A stretch of 64,000 bases of DNA from Pirellulaceae bacterium (lineage in GTDB: Bacteria > Planctomycetota > Planctomycetia > Pirellulales > Pirellulaceae). Below the pieces are notes generated by a model. It did not search any database, was not told the origin of the DNA, and saw only the letters and a list, made by a program, of their open reading frames with translations. Each line of letters begins with the position of its first letter. Position 1 is the first letter of the stretch. Made by a program: the position numbers and the translations under genes. This document shows, one piece after another, positions 34,215 through 44,274 of this stretch. The stretch is from NCBI GenBank assembly GCA_023382975.1, contig JAHDXO010000042.1, positions 1-64,000 of the forward strand, read 5' to 3'.

Positions 34215-36664
34215 CTTCTCTCCACTTCTTTTTGGGCGGACAAACGGATCGGCAGTTCGCGGACGACGGGGATATTGGCCTTCTGCCACTCGTAGATCGA
34301 CGGAACGTCCGGCGCGGGACGCGGCGGCGTTGTGTCGGGCAGGGGAAGCAGACGATTGCCCTGATCCACGGCCAGGTTGGCGGCGCCGGCGTAGATGTCG
34401 GGGGCGCCGTGGATCGTGTTGTCGATCAGTTCCACGCCCACACAGTCGGGCGTCGCCAAGTGGATGCCGGGGGAGCGGCCGTCCTGGATGACAAACACGT
34501 TGCCGCGGACGATGTGGTCGAAACTGACGGTCTTGGCAAACACGCCACGGCCCCGCTCGACCACGAAGCGGTTGTGCAGGATGAGCCAATTCTCGTTCAT
34601 GCCCCCGATCCACAGACCGTCCCGTTCGGACAGGCTGTCGCAGTTATAGACCACGTTGCGCGGGCCGTTGGGACCATGTGCGGTGTCTTCGGGCGGGGAT
34701 GCCCACATGCCGTAGCCGTAACCGCCGTGGCCGCGCCGGGACTCGACGACGCAGTTCTCGAAGAGATTCTCGTTGGTCCAGCCCGCGTGCCACTGAGCGT
34801 CGCTGTTGTGGAACACGCCGTTGCGGATCACATTGCCGCTGGCCGACCACTGGACCAGCGGCGCATGCCGGTAGTTGAAGGACTCGACGTTCTCCATCAG
34901 GCAGTCCCACGAGTGCTGCCAGCCCACATACGCTGTGCCGCCGCCGCCTTTGAACAAGGCGTCGTCGAACACACAATCGCGAATCTCGCACCATTTGCCG
35001 GTGACGGTGTAGATCGGAAAGCGACCTGTCATGCGCACCTTGACGCCGCGAGCCCAACAATTCCAGGCGTTATTGAACTGGATCGTGTTGATCCACAGAT
35101 TGTCGGTCTGCTCGATTTCCAAATCCTCGACTCCGCACCACTCGATGGGATTCATCTTTCGCACGTAGCTGCCGTCGATCACGGGAAACTCGATGCGGAG
35201 CGGCTGCTCCAGACGCACGCGGCTGCCTTGGACCTCGACGACTCGCACGGCATAGCAGCGGTAACTGCCCCAAAGGCATCGATTCTGGGTCAGTTTCTTC
35301 CAACGCTCGGTAGCCGGTCCGTCCACGAACAGCTTGTCGCCCGATGCGAGACCGGTGGTGGATTCCAAGTCGAGCCACAGATCGCCGCGCCGGCCATCCT
35401 GGGCCAGTTTGATCGGCGGTCCGTGGGAGCCGCCGGCGAAGAGAATCGCCGCCTCGGGCGAGGGCACGGGATCGCGCCGCAAATCGCGCTTCGGGCTCAC
35501 GGAAACGGACAACGTGCGTGCGGGAGACCCATCGTTGTATTCGGCGACGGCACGCAATTCGACTTGGTCACCCGCTCCTTGTTGGAACAGCGGCTGCAAG
35601 GGCACACCGACGCGGAAGCTGTTGCCCGAATGCTGGCCGCGTTGCCACTGACGGAGCAGCGTGTCGCCGGCATAAACTCGCACGGTCTCCAGCCCGCGAG
35701 GCAAGGCGTGGAGTTCGATCAGATCGCCGGGAGCGACCGTTCGGTCTTCGGCCAGGCCGTAGAAACGGATTCCGGATGGGGGCAGTCCGTACCGGAACAC
35801 GACCTTCGTTCGATCCATTCCCGCTCCCCGAATCACGACGAGGTTGTGCGAGACGTTGACGGGATGGTCCAGATGGTACGTGCCGGGGCCGAGCAGAACC
35901 GCGCCGCCGCCGGCCGCACCGACCTGCGCGCAGGCGGCTGCCAAGGCGCCGGCATCGTCCTGTCCATCGTCGGCTCGGCCGCCGAAATCATCGATCTTGG
36001 CGGCGACCGGCGTGTCGGGGATGCCACCGTCCACGCCCACTCGAGTCCAGTTCGGATAGACGATCCCGTCGGGGCCGAGCACGTCGGCCGCGGTGAGGGG
36101 ATCGCCGGGTTTCCGTTTGTAGTCCGCCTTCCACGGCGGCTCGGGGCTGTCGGAGAGGACCGCGAACTCGAGCGCGTCCAAATAGCCCGTCACATTCGCC
36201 GCGTTGTAGCTGTGAAAGGAAAGTTCCAACTCGGCACACTCGGGCCGTGTGAAAAACGTGCGGGAAAACGGCAGCCACTTTCGCTCGCTGCCATCCAGCC
36301 CCGCGACGTGCGACTCGCCGCTGATCCGTTCGCCCCGCGAGTTATACTGGACCACGTAGATCCCAAGTCCGGTGCCGCTGACCGGGAAATACTGGCCGCC
36401 AATGGCGACCACGGCCGCGCCGGCGAAGGGAACCCGTGTCGCGGTTGCTTGGGATCCGGCTTTGTCGCTGGAGTCCACGATCTTCAGCGAATGTTTGCCA
36501 GAGTACGCCTGCTCGTCGCTCAGGCTGGTCATCGATACCCCTTCTCGGATCGACCAGCCATCCAGCCCTTGCTCGAAATCCCCGTTCGGAACCGGGATGA
36601 TTCGAGGCTCGGCCGCAACGCTCACGGAAAGTACGCCACAAAGAAAGACCATGGAAATCGACAT
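34211..36664 (-). CDS. Secreted right-handed beta-helix protein (pectate-lyase superfamily) with N-terminal CBM-like domain
   Basis: 817 residues. After a signal peptide (VFLCGVLSVSVAAE), PNGDFEQGLDGWSI opens a carbohydrate-binding-like beta sandwich (~25-165). DDGQDDAGALAAACAQ plus GGGAVLLGPGTYHL (~225-265) is the start of a pectate-lyase-3-type beta helix. Many Asn/Gly-rich coils follow to ~780 (e.g. NLWINTIQFNNAWNCW, RNGVFHNSDAQW). It probably binds or cleaves an acidic polysaccharide outside the cytoplasm. A neighbouring heparinase-like gene 81 nt upstream on the same strand supports a glycan-degrading role. Confidence 0.8.
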   Translation of the reverse strand: MSISMVFLCGVLSVSVAAEPRIIPVPNGDFEQGLDGWSIREGVSMTSLSDEQAYSGKHSLKIVDSSDKAGSQATATRVPFAGAAVVAIGGQYFPVSGTGLGIYVVQYNSRGERISGESHVAGLDGSERKWLPFSRTFFTRPECAELELSFHSYNAANVTGYLDALEFAVLSDSPEPPWKADYKRKPGDPLTAADVLGPDGIVYPNWTRVGVDGGIPDTPVAAKIDDFGGRADDGQDDAGALAAACAQVGAAGGGAVLLGPGTYHLDHPVNVSHNLVVIRGAGMDRTKVVFRYGLPPSGIRFYGLAEDRTVAPGDLIELHALPRGLETVRVYAGDTLLRQWQRGQHSGNSFRVGVPLQPLFQQGAGDQVELRAVAEYNDGSPARTLSVSVSPKRDLRRDPVPSPEAAILFAGGSHGPPIKLAQDGRRGDLWLDLESTTGLASGDKLFVDGPATERWKKLTQNRCLWGSYRCYAVRVVEVQGSRVRLEQPLRIEFPVIDGSYVRKMNPIEWCGVEDLEIEQTDNLWINTIQFNNAWNCWARGVKVRMTGRFPIYTVTGKWCEIRDCVFDDALFKGGGGTAYVGWQHSWDCLMENVESFNYRHAPLVQWSASGNVIRNGVFHNSDAQWHAGWTNENLFENCVVESRRGHGGYGYGMWASPPEDTAHGPNGPRNVVYNCDSLSERDGLWIGGMNENWLILHNRFVVERGRGVFAKTVSFDHIVRGNVFVIQDGRSPGIHLATPDCVGVELIDNTIHGAPDIYAGAANLAVDQGNRLLPLPDTTPPRPAPDVPSIYEWQKANIPVVRELPIRLSAQKEVERR

Positions 36665-36745
36665 GCCGCGATACCTCGTAGGTTGGAGATGGGAGAGGGG
36701 CTAGAAACCGTCCATGCATGCCAATCGACGTCCGCGTCCCGTGCG

Positions 36746-38629
36746 TTACTGAGATCCTTCCGGGGTCAGCCGTACTTCAATCCGCACGTTGGCGACGTCG
36801 GGCAGATGGATCGCGAGTTTCCGGCGGTCGGCGTTGCTGGCTTGCTTTTCGGGATTGGGCGAGGTGGGGAAGGGAGCTGCCGGCAGAACGTCGAAACGGG
36901 CATCCGGCGGCGCGAGAATCTCTGCGCGTAGTCGTTTGCCGTCCTGCGTGAGCACGGCTTTGGAACCGTCGGTCTTGACTTCGGCGGTCGTGTGCATGAA
37001 CCACCAGAGGTCGTTGGGGCGGTTCGCCGCAACTTGGTCGGTGATCAACACGGCCTTGCGATCGAGCATGGCGAACGAACGCGTCACCTGCTGCGCGTGC
37101 TCGGCGTAGGCCGGCGTCAGGTCGATCACGGCTTTCGCCTCGGCGGGGCGCGACTGAAACTCGACGATCTTCGCCACGGCCTTGGGATCTTGATCGGGAC
37201 CGTGGCCGGGGTTGAACATCAGAGTGTTGTGCCCTTCGGCTCGGATCCGGTAGTAGTGCCAGCGCGGATTGTGGTGTCGGTGGCTCTGGTAGGTTTCCCG
37301 TTCGGTGCCCGAATCGATCGCCCAGCGGACGCCGTCGGCTTCGAGGATAAAGCTGCCCAAATCAAGGTGCCGATGGTTGCCGAGATTCGAGGTGTCGCCC
37401 GCTTGGACGGCCAGAACGAGCGCGCGGGGATCGGCCCAGGAGCTGCGCATCGAGGCGGTTTCCGCGTGACGAAAATGCTTGTCCAGCGGAATCGTCGCCG
37501 GGTCGAACGTCCGCCCGCTGTCGTCGTACCAAAGCAGATCGAACACGCCGCCGTTGCGTTTCGCGTCGGCCAATTCGCTGGTGCGAAACCAACTGTACCG
37601 CGGGATGCCGTATCTTCGTCCCATCCACGTGTGTTGGGGAGTGGACATTCGCGAAACGCCGCAGTCCGCGAAGTTGAACGACACGCGGTCCGCGCCCGAG
37701 AGGTACAGGTGGTAGTCGCCGCTTTGTGCAAAGCCGTCGACGTCGGCCAATCCGAAGTCGGTGCCCAGGGCGGTTTCCAACGCTTCCATCATCAACACGT
37801 TGTAGCGTGAACCGTAACTCCAATACGTCACGCCCTCGGTCCCCGCGCCGTCGGGACGATACTCGGCCATCGCCAACGGCACGCTCTTGACGGCGTGGTA
37901 CACGATCTGGCCGGCCAAGTCAGGCTCGTCCTCGGCCACGGCCAGGGCTCCCAGAACCAGTCCGCCGTTGCACACTTGGTTCCAGTTGTTGTGGCCCGTG
38001 TGCCAGCCGCGGTCCCGGTTGTAGACCTGAAGTCCGGGCTGCAATCCGAGCTGAACAATCGCTTCGCGGAGCGTCTGGCGTTGCGCGTCGGTCCAATGGC
38101 CATAAAGCCAGTCGTAGCCGATCGCCAGTCCGTAGGTCATTTCCGCCGTGTCCAGGAAGTGACTCGGGTTCCAGTCCTTGAATGCTGCAGCCGCTTCGAG
38201 TTCCTGCCAGAGACGGTCGGCAAAACGCCGATCGCCTTCCAGGAGAAACACCAGTCCCAGCGTCTCCGCGCGGGAATTCACCCGACGACTGACGCTCAGC
38301 AGACGGCGTCCGTCGGGGATCTCGTAGCGCGAAGGCTCGCGGCGGAGCAACGATACGGCTTCCGCGCGGATCGCATCGTACCAGCGCTGCGCGTGCGGGT
38401 CGCGTTCCAAGCGGCTGCGGATCTGATCCAGTGTTTGCTCGCCCAGCAGCAATCGAGGACGCGCGGGACGCAGCGTCTTGAGGATCTGGTCGGCTGAAGG
38501 GACGGACAACTCAGCGTCCGCCGCCGGACAGTCAGCCGAGGCACACTGCCAACATGCCATAAGCAGGACGATCAGGGTCTTGTGGACAAGTACTCGACAA
38601 CGTGAGTTCCAACGAGGGCATCGCTTCAT
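36746..38629 (-). CDS. Secreted heparinase II/III-like polysaccharide lyase
   Basis: 627 residues from the ATG at 38629. A signal peptide (KTLIVLLMACWQCASA) leads to an (alpha/alpha) toroid (~45-370; LDTAEMTYGLAIGYDWLYGH, GHNNWNQVCNGGLVLGALA). A beta-sandwich heparinase II/III domain follows (~400-600; NLGNHRHLDLGSFILEADGV, WAIDSGTERETY, GHNTLMFNPG). The HRHLD motif and Asn/His/Tyr set are typical of this lyase fold. The substrate is an unknown uronate-containing polymer. Confidence 0.85.
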   Translation of the reverse strand: MKRCPRWNSRCRVLVHKTLIVLLMACWQCASADCPAADAELSVPSADQILKTLRPARPRLLLGEQTLDQIRSRLERDPHAQRWYDAIRAEAVSLLRREPSRYEIPDGRRLLSVSRRVNSRAETLGLVFLLEGDRRFADRLWQELEAAAAFKDWNPSHFLDTAEMTYGLAIGYDWLYGHWTDAQRQTLREAIVQLGLQPGLQVYNRDRGWHTGHNNWNQVCNGGLVLGALAVAEDEPDLAGQIVYHAVKSVPLAMAEYRPDGAGTEGVTYWSYGSRYNVLMMEALETALGTDFGLADVDGFAQSGDYHLYLSGADRVSFNFADCGVSRMSTPQHTWMGRRYGIPRYSWFRTSELADAKRNGGVFDLLWYDDSGRTFDPATIPLDKHFRHAETASMRSSWADPRALVLAVQAGDTSNLGNHRHLDLGSFILEADGVRWAIDSGTERETYQSHRHHNPRWHYYRIRAEGHNTLMFNPGHGPDQDPKAVAKIVEFQSRPAEAKAVIDLTPAYAEHAQQVTRSFAMLDRKAVLITDQVAANRPNDLWWFMHTTAEVKTDGSKAVLTQDGKRLRAEILAPPDARFDVLPAAPFPTSPNPEKQASNADRRKLAIHLPDVANVRIEVRLTPEGSQ

Positions 38630-38711
38630 GTTTGTCTCTCCCAACGCGGGCTGTGGTCGCAATCAGGGTGGATCGCGGGCGCCGAACGCGACTCAAGGGA
38701 CGCTGGGTCCA

Positions 38712-39203
38712 TTAGATCAACACGGGTTTGCCCAACTGCCGCCTGACGACGGCGAACTGGCCCGCGTGCATCATCGGATGCGTGCCGATCAGGGTGAACA
38801 TGTGTCCGACGGTGGGAAAGTGCTCCCGGATCCATTCGGGCGCGGGCGCATCGAGTTGCTCGTCGGGAACGTCGCCGAGTGCGGCGAGCGTCGCGGCGCG
38901 GACCTGGGCCAGCAGTTCCAGGTAGTCCGCCTTGCTGCAGAACTTTCCGGGATCGTCTTCCCGACAAGTCTCTTTGGTATGCTTTTCGGCGAAGCCAGCG
39001 GGAAGTTGCGCCGCTCGGCCAGGACAGATCGATTCCAGAAGACTGACTTCCGAGCTGATCAGGTGTCCCAGTTGCCACGCCAGATGGTTGCAGTCCTGCT
39101 GAGGCCGATGCATCAGGTCGTCGTCGCTCAAGTCGCTGACGTACGTGTTCAGAACGAAAAGTCCCATGTCCATCGCCGCTCGCAGAGCTTCCTTGGTGTT
39201 CAT
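38712..39203 (-). CDS. DinB-family protein
   Basis: 163 residues, a four-helix DinB/YfiT-like bundle. Potential metal-binding histidines occur in CNHLAWQLGHLI (~40-50) and GTHPMMHAGQFAVVRR (~140-155), a His near helix 2 and a His pair near the C-terminus as usual in the family. Members include metal-dependent thiol S-transferases and stress proteins; the exact role is unknown. It is separated by 82 nt from the lyase gene on the same strand. Confidence 0.85.
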   Translation of the reverse strand: MNTKEALRAAMDMGLFVLNTYVSDLSDDDLMHRPQQDCNHLAWQLGHLISSEVSLLESICPGRAAQLPAGFAEKHTKETCREDDPGKFCSKADYLELLAQVRAATLAALGDVPDEQLDAPAPEWIREHFPTVGHMFTLIGTHPMMHAGQFAVVRRQLGKPVLI

Positions 39204-39364
39204 TTCCTTCGTCCTCAGGGTTGTCGCTGGAATGTTCGGAATGGACCCGAATGCCCGGGACCATTTCCGCGTTCAGCGTATCGACCGAAAAACGGCAAGG
39301 CAACACCCCTGACGTGGCGGCGGCGAGTCGCACGATCCGAACCGGGACCATCGGTCGCAATCGC

Positions 39365-39392
39365 TTTGGAACATGCGTTCGATGTGGTATGT
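39365..39392 (+). promoter_or_regulatory. Candidate promoter for the large secreted protein
   Basis: TTGGAA (39365-39370), 16 nt, TATGTT (39387-39392), 34 nt before the start codon. The match is moderate. Confidence 0.35.
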
Positions 39393-39426
39393 TGGTCCCG
39401 TGGTTGGATACATGGAAGGAGTGTCG

Positions 39427-42400
39427 ATGCGAACGCGAACGCTGTTTCTGCTTGGATCTCTGTGCATGGCGTTTTCCCCGTCGCCGGGTTCCGCGGCCGA
39501 GACGACCTTGCTGGTCCGTTGCGACGAGTTTCAATTCGCCGGCGGCTGGATGAATCTGGGCGATCATCTCCGGCCGAGCGATTCCCAGCCGCAGGTCACC
39601 GACGCCATGACGGCGATCCAGGTGCCAAGCGGTGGAACGTTCCACGTTTGGGCACGTTCGAAGGACTTTGCCACGTACATGCCCCGGACCAGGCGATACC
39701 TGGTCGTGGTCGACGGCGCGCCGTTGCCCGAGCAGGGCGGCAAGCACGGCGGCGAAGGCTGGGCCTGGGAGAAGGTGGGGGCGGTGGAGCTGGAGGCGGG
39801 TGAGCACATGCTCGGATTGCGAGCATTGGCCAGCCGCTACGCGCGGTGTTCCCATCTGCTGCTGACCACAACGGCCATCGACCCGAATCGCGCAGCGCTT
39901 TCCGCACTCGCGAAATGGCGGATTCGCCCGCTGCGCATTGCGGTGGCCGATCCGCGCGACCTTCCCGCCCATCCGCCGTTGAATCAAGACGCTCCCGCCA
40001 CCACGCTCGCTACGCTGGAGAACGATCACGTGCGGGTCACTTTCCGCGGCCAACCGGACGCGACGGGAGCCGTTCAAATTGTTCGCGAAACTGCCTTGAA
40101 GACGGGCGACCAGTGGTACGGCGTCCCCGCCGCTGTCGGGGACGAACGCATCTTCATCCTCTACGCGAAAGAATGCGAAGCCGTGTACCAGCAAGGGCGC
40201 CCCGTTTGGAGCGAGAACCGTGCGCCGGCGACTGTGCAAGTGGGCGGCCACGAGCACGCGGTCCAGTTTGGCAGCGAGAATCCGTACACGGCGGGCGAAA
40301 TGCACTTGCTGGTCGGGCGTGCCGCTCGCCAAGTCGATGAGCACACCGTCGAGGTTCAGTACGTTGCGGCCAGCGGCATCACGGCTCGCGGCCGTTGGCG
40401 TCTGTCGCCGGCGAACGACGATGAAGCGATCGGCCTCGTGCCGGAAACAACCGGCGAGAGCACCGGGGATCGGGCAACTCGCGAGACGTTGGCGACGGTT
40501 TCGCCGCTGCCTTGGCGCGGGGATGTGCAATTCGAGCTTGCCTTTGCGGCTTCGGCCGACGGATTCTACTCGGCCGGCGTGTGCCCGGTGGCGAGCGTGC
40601 CGCCCGAGCGAACTCGATTCGTCCAACTCCCGCCGCTGTTCCAATTCCAGCGTTTGCCCCTGCAGCCCTGCATGCTTACCGACGTCATCACGCCCCATGC
40701 GATGGCGTTGGCCGAAGTGGTAATGGAGCCAGACCGGCCGCCGCTGTGTCTGGCGGTCACTGCGGAGCCAGCGGAACTGCCGCTGCGTTGGCCGACGGCG
40801 AAAGACGGCGTCTACGGCTTCAGTCTCTTGAATGCCGAGGGGCGGGTGCAGCCATCGAGTTTCTCGCCCGTGTTGGGTTTCGAGGGCTCGTTGTGCCGGG
40901 CCGGCCAGCAACGGACGGTCCGCTGGCGCATTCTGGTGATGCCGGGCGATTGGACCGCCGGGCTGGAGTACGTGTCTGGGCAGATCATGCAGGTGCCCGA
41001 CTACCGCCGCCCCATCCACGCCTCGCTCAGCCAGGCGGCCGTGAACATGATCGATCTGATGCGTGATGCCGACGCGGCGGGCTGGGACGCCGAGTTGAAG
41101 GGATTCTACAACATCGAGATGGTCGAGACGGTGACGCACGCTTCGCCGCTGACCGTGGTCTCGGCCGCGTTGTTGGCCCGCGACGAGCAGATGTACGCGA
41201 CCCGCGCACTGCCGACGATCGAGTCCATGTTGACGCGCCCCAGCGCCCACTGGGCTCGCCCCCGCGACGGATCGGTGCCGCTGAGCGTTCCCAACCGGTT
41301 CTACGGCACGCCGTTCTGGCAGGGGCTTCATTCGCTGCTGGGCGAACTGAATCCCTGGCTGCTCGAGTTTGCATTGCCCGGCGGCAACGTGGTCCACTCG
41401 TCGGCGTACAACAGTTCGCCGCGCTGGTCGTCGTTGCTGGCCGCGTACCGGTTGAACCCAACCGCCGAACGACTGGCCGAAGTCGAACGCGAGGCCGAGG
41501 CGTTTCTGGAGAAGGAGGTCTACGGTCGTCGCGAAGACGTTGTGCCGTTTGAAAATTTCTACAACATCCATTTCTATCCTTACTGGTGGGATCTGCTTGA
41601 GTTGTACGAGCTGACCGGTCGGCAACGTTACCTGACGGCGGCCGAAGAGTGCGCGTTTCACACGATCGCCGGACTGTGGTCGCATCCCGCCGTGCCCGCG
41701 GATGAGATGACGATCCATCCCGACGGCCAGCACGGCGGGCTCAGTATTGTCTGGTGGAAGGACGCCGAGCGTTATCGGTTGGGCGATCCCCGTTCGCCCG
41801 GCGACACACCCACGAAGCAAGTTCCCGCGTGGTGGGTGGCCCGACTTGGGCTCGGGCTGGAGCAGCCTTCGACGTACTTCACGGCGGGCGGGCGAGGCGA
41901 CGGCTTCATGCGCAACATCATGATGTCGGTCTGGGCGCCGCATCTGCTGCGTGTGCAGCGTCACACAGGACGCGATATTTATCGCACCTATGCCCGCAAT
42001 ACGATCATCGGCCGATTCGCGAACTACCCAGGCTACTACCAAGTCGGCTACAGCGATCTGATGCTCGACCCGCAGTATCCATACCATGGCCCGGATGTCT
42101 CAGGAATCTACTACCACCACATCCCGCCTCATTTGGCGTTTTCGATCGACTACTTGGTGGCCCAAGCCGAGGAGCGTTCCGCGGGCCGTATCCGTTTTCC
42201 GTGGGTCATGCAGCAGGGTTACGCCTGGTTCTCCAACCGAGTGTACGGCGTGGCGGGCGGCGAAGTGTTCGGGCAGCCTGCCGGTCGCTTGTTGATGGAC
42301 GGCCGGGCGGTTGAGGTCGCCGAGAAGGAGATCGACTGGTTGGCTGTGCGCAGCCGCGATCGTGTGTGGCTGATCCTGATGAGCCAGTCCGACGAGTCGC

Positions 42401-42927
42401 TTCGGCCGCGAGTGTCGCTCGATGCCGCTCGGCTGGGCCTTGTGGCCGACGCCCCAATCACGGTCTACACACCCGATCGGCCCGCGGGCGAGGTGCATCC
42501 CGCCAAGGCGTTTGCGGAACTGACGGTCCCGCCGATGGGCCTGTTGGCCGTTGCCTTGCCGGCTGCCCAACGCGACGAATTCCCCAAGCTGCCGCCGCTG
42601 ACCGACGGGCACGTCGTACGCGACGCCGGCAAGTCTTGGGGAAAACTGCATGCCATGCGCATCCGGTCTCCGTTCGGGTCCGACTCGATCCTCGTGGCCT
42701 TGACGCACGGTCCGGCCGAAGGCGGTACGGTAACGTTGAGATTGGCCTCGCGCGAGGCACCGTTGGTCAAGGAGACCTTGCCGTACGAATTCTCGATCTA
42801 CCCGTGGCCCATCGATCAACCGTGCGAACTGACCGTGGAGACCCGTATCGGAAAGAATGCAGCACCGGAGACCATTGAGATTGTCCTGCCCGGCACGACT
42901 ACGAACAGACAGGAGCAGTTGCCATGA
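39427..42927 (+). CDS. Large secreted glycan-related protein
   Basis: 1166 residues; AAGGAG at 39416 fixes the ATG at 39427. There is a signal peptide (LFLLGSLCMAFSPSPGSAAE). Residues ~25-150 are a CBM-like beta domain (FHVWARSKDF). A central beta-rich region follows. Residues ~520-900 look like an (alpha/alpha) barrel (FYNIHFYPYWWDLLELYELT, GDGFMRNIMMSVWAPHLLR), and the C-terminus is a beta sandwich. This resembles polysaccharide-lyase or hydrolase toroids such as the neighbouring heparinase-like protein, but no family is recognised with confidence. ATGA overlap at 42924 couples it to the class II aldolase gene. Confidence 0.75.
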   Translation: MRTRTLFLLGSLCMAFSPSPGSAAETTLLVRCDEFQFAGGWMNLGDHLRPSDSQPQVTDAMTAIQVPSGGTFHVWARSKDFATYMPRTRRYLVVVDGAPLPEQGGKHGGEGWAWEKVGAVELEAGEHMLGLRALASRYARCSHLLLTTTAIDPNRAALSALAKWRIRPLRIAVADPRDLPAHPPLNQDAPATTLATLENDHVRVTFRGQPDATGAVQIVRETALKTGDQWYGVPAAVGDERIFILYAKECEAVYQQGRPVWSENRAPATVQVGGHEHAVQFGSENPYTAGEMHLLVGRAARQVDEHTVEVQYVAASGITARGRWRLSPANDDEAIGLVPETTGESTGDRATRETLATVSPLPWRGDVQFELAFAASADGFYSAGVCPVASVPPERTRFVQLPPLFQFQRLPLQPCMLTDVITPHAMALAEVVMEPDRPPLCLAVTAEPAELPLRWPTAKDGVYGFSLLNAEGRVQPSSFSPVLGFEGSLCRAGQQRTVRWRILVMPGDWTAGLEYVSGQIMQVPDYRRPIHASLSQAAVNMIDLMRDADAAGWDAELKGFYNIEMVETVTHASPLTVVSAALLARDEQMYATRALPTIESMLTRPSAHWARPRDGSVPLSVPNRFYGTPFWQGLHSLLGELNPWLLEFALPGGNVVHSSAYNSSPRWSSLLAAYRLNPTAERLAEVEREAEAFLEKEVYGRREDVVPFENFYNIHFYPYWWDLLELYELTGRQRYLTAAEECAFHTIAGLWSHPAVPADEMTIHPDGQHGGLSIVWWKDAERYRLGDPRSPGDTPTKQVPAWWVARLGLGLEQPSTYFTAGGRGDGFMRNIMMSVWAPHLLRVQRHTGRDIYRTYARNTIIGRFANYPGYYQVGYSDLMLDPQYPYHGPDVSGIYYHHIPPHLAFSIDYLVAQAEERSAGRIRFPWVMQQGYAWFSNRVYGVAGGEVFGQPAGRLLMDGRAVEVAEKEIDWLAVRSRDRVWLILMSQSDESLRPRVSLDAARLGLVADAPITVYTPDRPAGEVHPAKAFAELTVPPMGLLAVALPAAQRDEFPKLPPLTDGHVVRDAGKSWGKLHAMRIRSPFGSDSILVALTHGPAEGGTVTLRLASREAPLVKETLPYEFSIYPWPIDQPCELTVETRIGKNAAPETIEIVLPGTTTNRQEQLP

Positions 42928-44210
42928 GCCGAGAAGTGATTCATCCGCGCGACGAGATCATGCGAACGATGGAACGAATCTATCGGTATCGCATGACCAC
43001 GACGTCGGGCGGCAACTTGTCGATTCGCGAGCCGGGCGGCGATATCTGGATCACGCCGGCCCGCGTGGACAAAGGCAGCCTGACTCGCGATGACATCGTT
43101 CGCGTCCGGGCCGATGGAGCCGTCGACGGTCCCCATCGGCCTTCGTCCGAGTTTCCCTTTCATCAGGCGGTCTACGACGCGCGGCCGGACATCGTCGCAA
43201 TCGTCCACGCCCACCCGGTCGCGTTGGTCGCTTTCAGCATCTGTCGCCAGACGCCCAACACCCGGATCTTTCACCAGGCCCATTCGGTGTGCGGCCGGAC
43301 CGGGTTCGCCGAGTATGCGTTGCCTGGCAGCCGAGAACTGGGCGCGAAGATCGCCGAGTCGTTCCAAGAGGGCTGCGACAGTGTCATCCTGGAAAACCAC
43401 GGCGTCGTGGTCGGCGGCGAATCCTTGTCGCATGCCTTCCAGCGTTTCGAGGCATTCGAGTTCGCGGCCAAAACGATCATCAAAGGCCGTCACCTCGGCG
43501 ACATCCGTCACCTCACGCTGGCTCAACTCGAACAGGCGCACCACCGGAGTGTCGCGCTCGAGTCGTTCGAGCCGGCGTCGGCGACCTCCGCGGAACGGGA
43601 ATTGCGGCGACAATTGAGCGCCTTTGTTCGTCGCGGTTGCCGGCAGCGGTTGTTGATCAGCACCGAAGGCAGTTTCTCCGCGCGGCTGGACGAAGATTCG
43701 TTCTTGATCACCCCGACGCAACGGGACCGCGAATCCCTGGACATCGACGACTTCGTCCTGGTGCAGGGCGACCGGCGCGAAGCGGGCAAGAAAGCCAGCC
43801 GCGCCGTTTTTGCGCATCGAGCGATCTACCGGAAGCATCCGCACGTCCAGGCCATCGTGTTTGCTCATCCGGTCAACGCGACCGCCTTCAGCGTGACGGA
43901 CTCCGCTTTCGACGCCCGCACGATTCCGGAAAGCTATGTCTTCCTCCGCGACGTCCAACGCGTTCGGTACGGCATTCAGTATCAACACGACGGTCGCATC
44001 GCCGATTTCGTCTCGGTCGCGGCGCCGGCCGCGATCCTGGAGAACGACGGAGTGCTGGTCACCGGTTCTGGGGTGCTCGACGCCTTCGACCGCTTGGAGG
44101 TTCTAGAAGCGACGGCCGAAGCATTGATCAACGCCCACGCGATCGGCAACATCTCCACCATGCCGGAGGCCGTCATCGGCGAGTTGCGGAGGGCGTTCAA
44201 GATCCCTTGA
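42924..44210 (+). CDS. Fused double class II aldolase/adducin-domain protein
   Basis: 428 residues with two tandem class II aldolase domains. Domain 1 (~7-210) keeps the zinc site: Glu76 (SSEFPFH), His95 and His97 (HAHP) and His159 (ENHG). Domain 2 (~222-428) has the same frame with ligands eroded: no Glu in the first position, FAHP (only His315) and ENDG (Asp375). One half is probably catalytic and the other structural. The reaction would be a retro-aldol cleavage of a sugar phosphate or epimerisation, fitting its coupling to a glycan-processing gene. Confidence 0.85.
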   Translation: MSREVIHPRDEIMRTMERIYRYRMTTTSGGNLSIREPGGDIWITPARVDKGSLTRDDIVRVRADGAVDGPHRPSSEFPFHQAVYDARPDIVAIVHAHPVALVAFSICRQTPNTRIFHQAHSVCGRTGFAEYALPGSRELGAKIAESFQEGCDSVILENHGVVVGGESLSHAFQRFEAFEFAAKTIIKGRHLGDIRHLTLAQLEQAHHRSVALESFEPASATSAERELRRQLSAFVRRGCRQRLLISTEGSFSARLDEDSFLITPTQRDRESLDIDDFVLVQGDRREAGKKASRAVFAHRAIYRKHPHVQAIVFAHPVNATAFSVTDSAFDARTIPESYVFLRDVQRVRYGIQYQHDGRIADFVSVAAPAAILENDGVLVTGSGVLDAFDRLEVLEATAEALINAHAIGNISTMPEAVIGELRRAFKIP

Positions 44211-44274
44211 ATCCTTCTCGTCACTTTGTCTTCCGGTGGCTCGAATGACGCGGATGACGAGGCCGGGGTAGGGT

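Noticed and set aside
34112..36931. 939-codon rightward open frame
   Set aside because: Antisense to the beta-helix gene, which has a signal peptide and recognisable domains.
38626..42087. 1153-codon leftward open frame
   Set aside because: Antisense shadow of the secreted protein gene at 39427 and of the DinB gene; composition is Arg/His/Gly-rich, with no domain or ribosome site.
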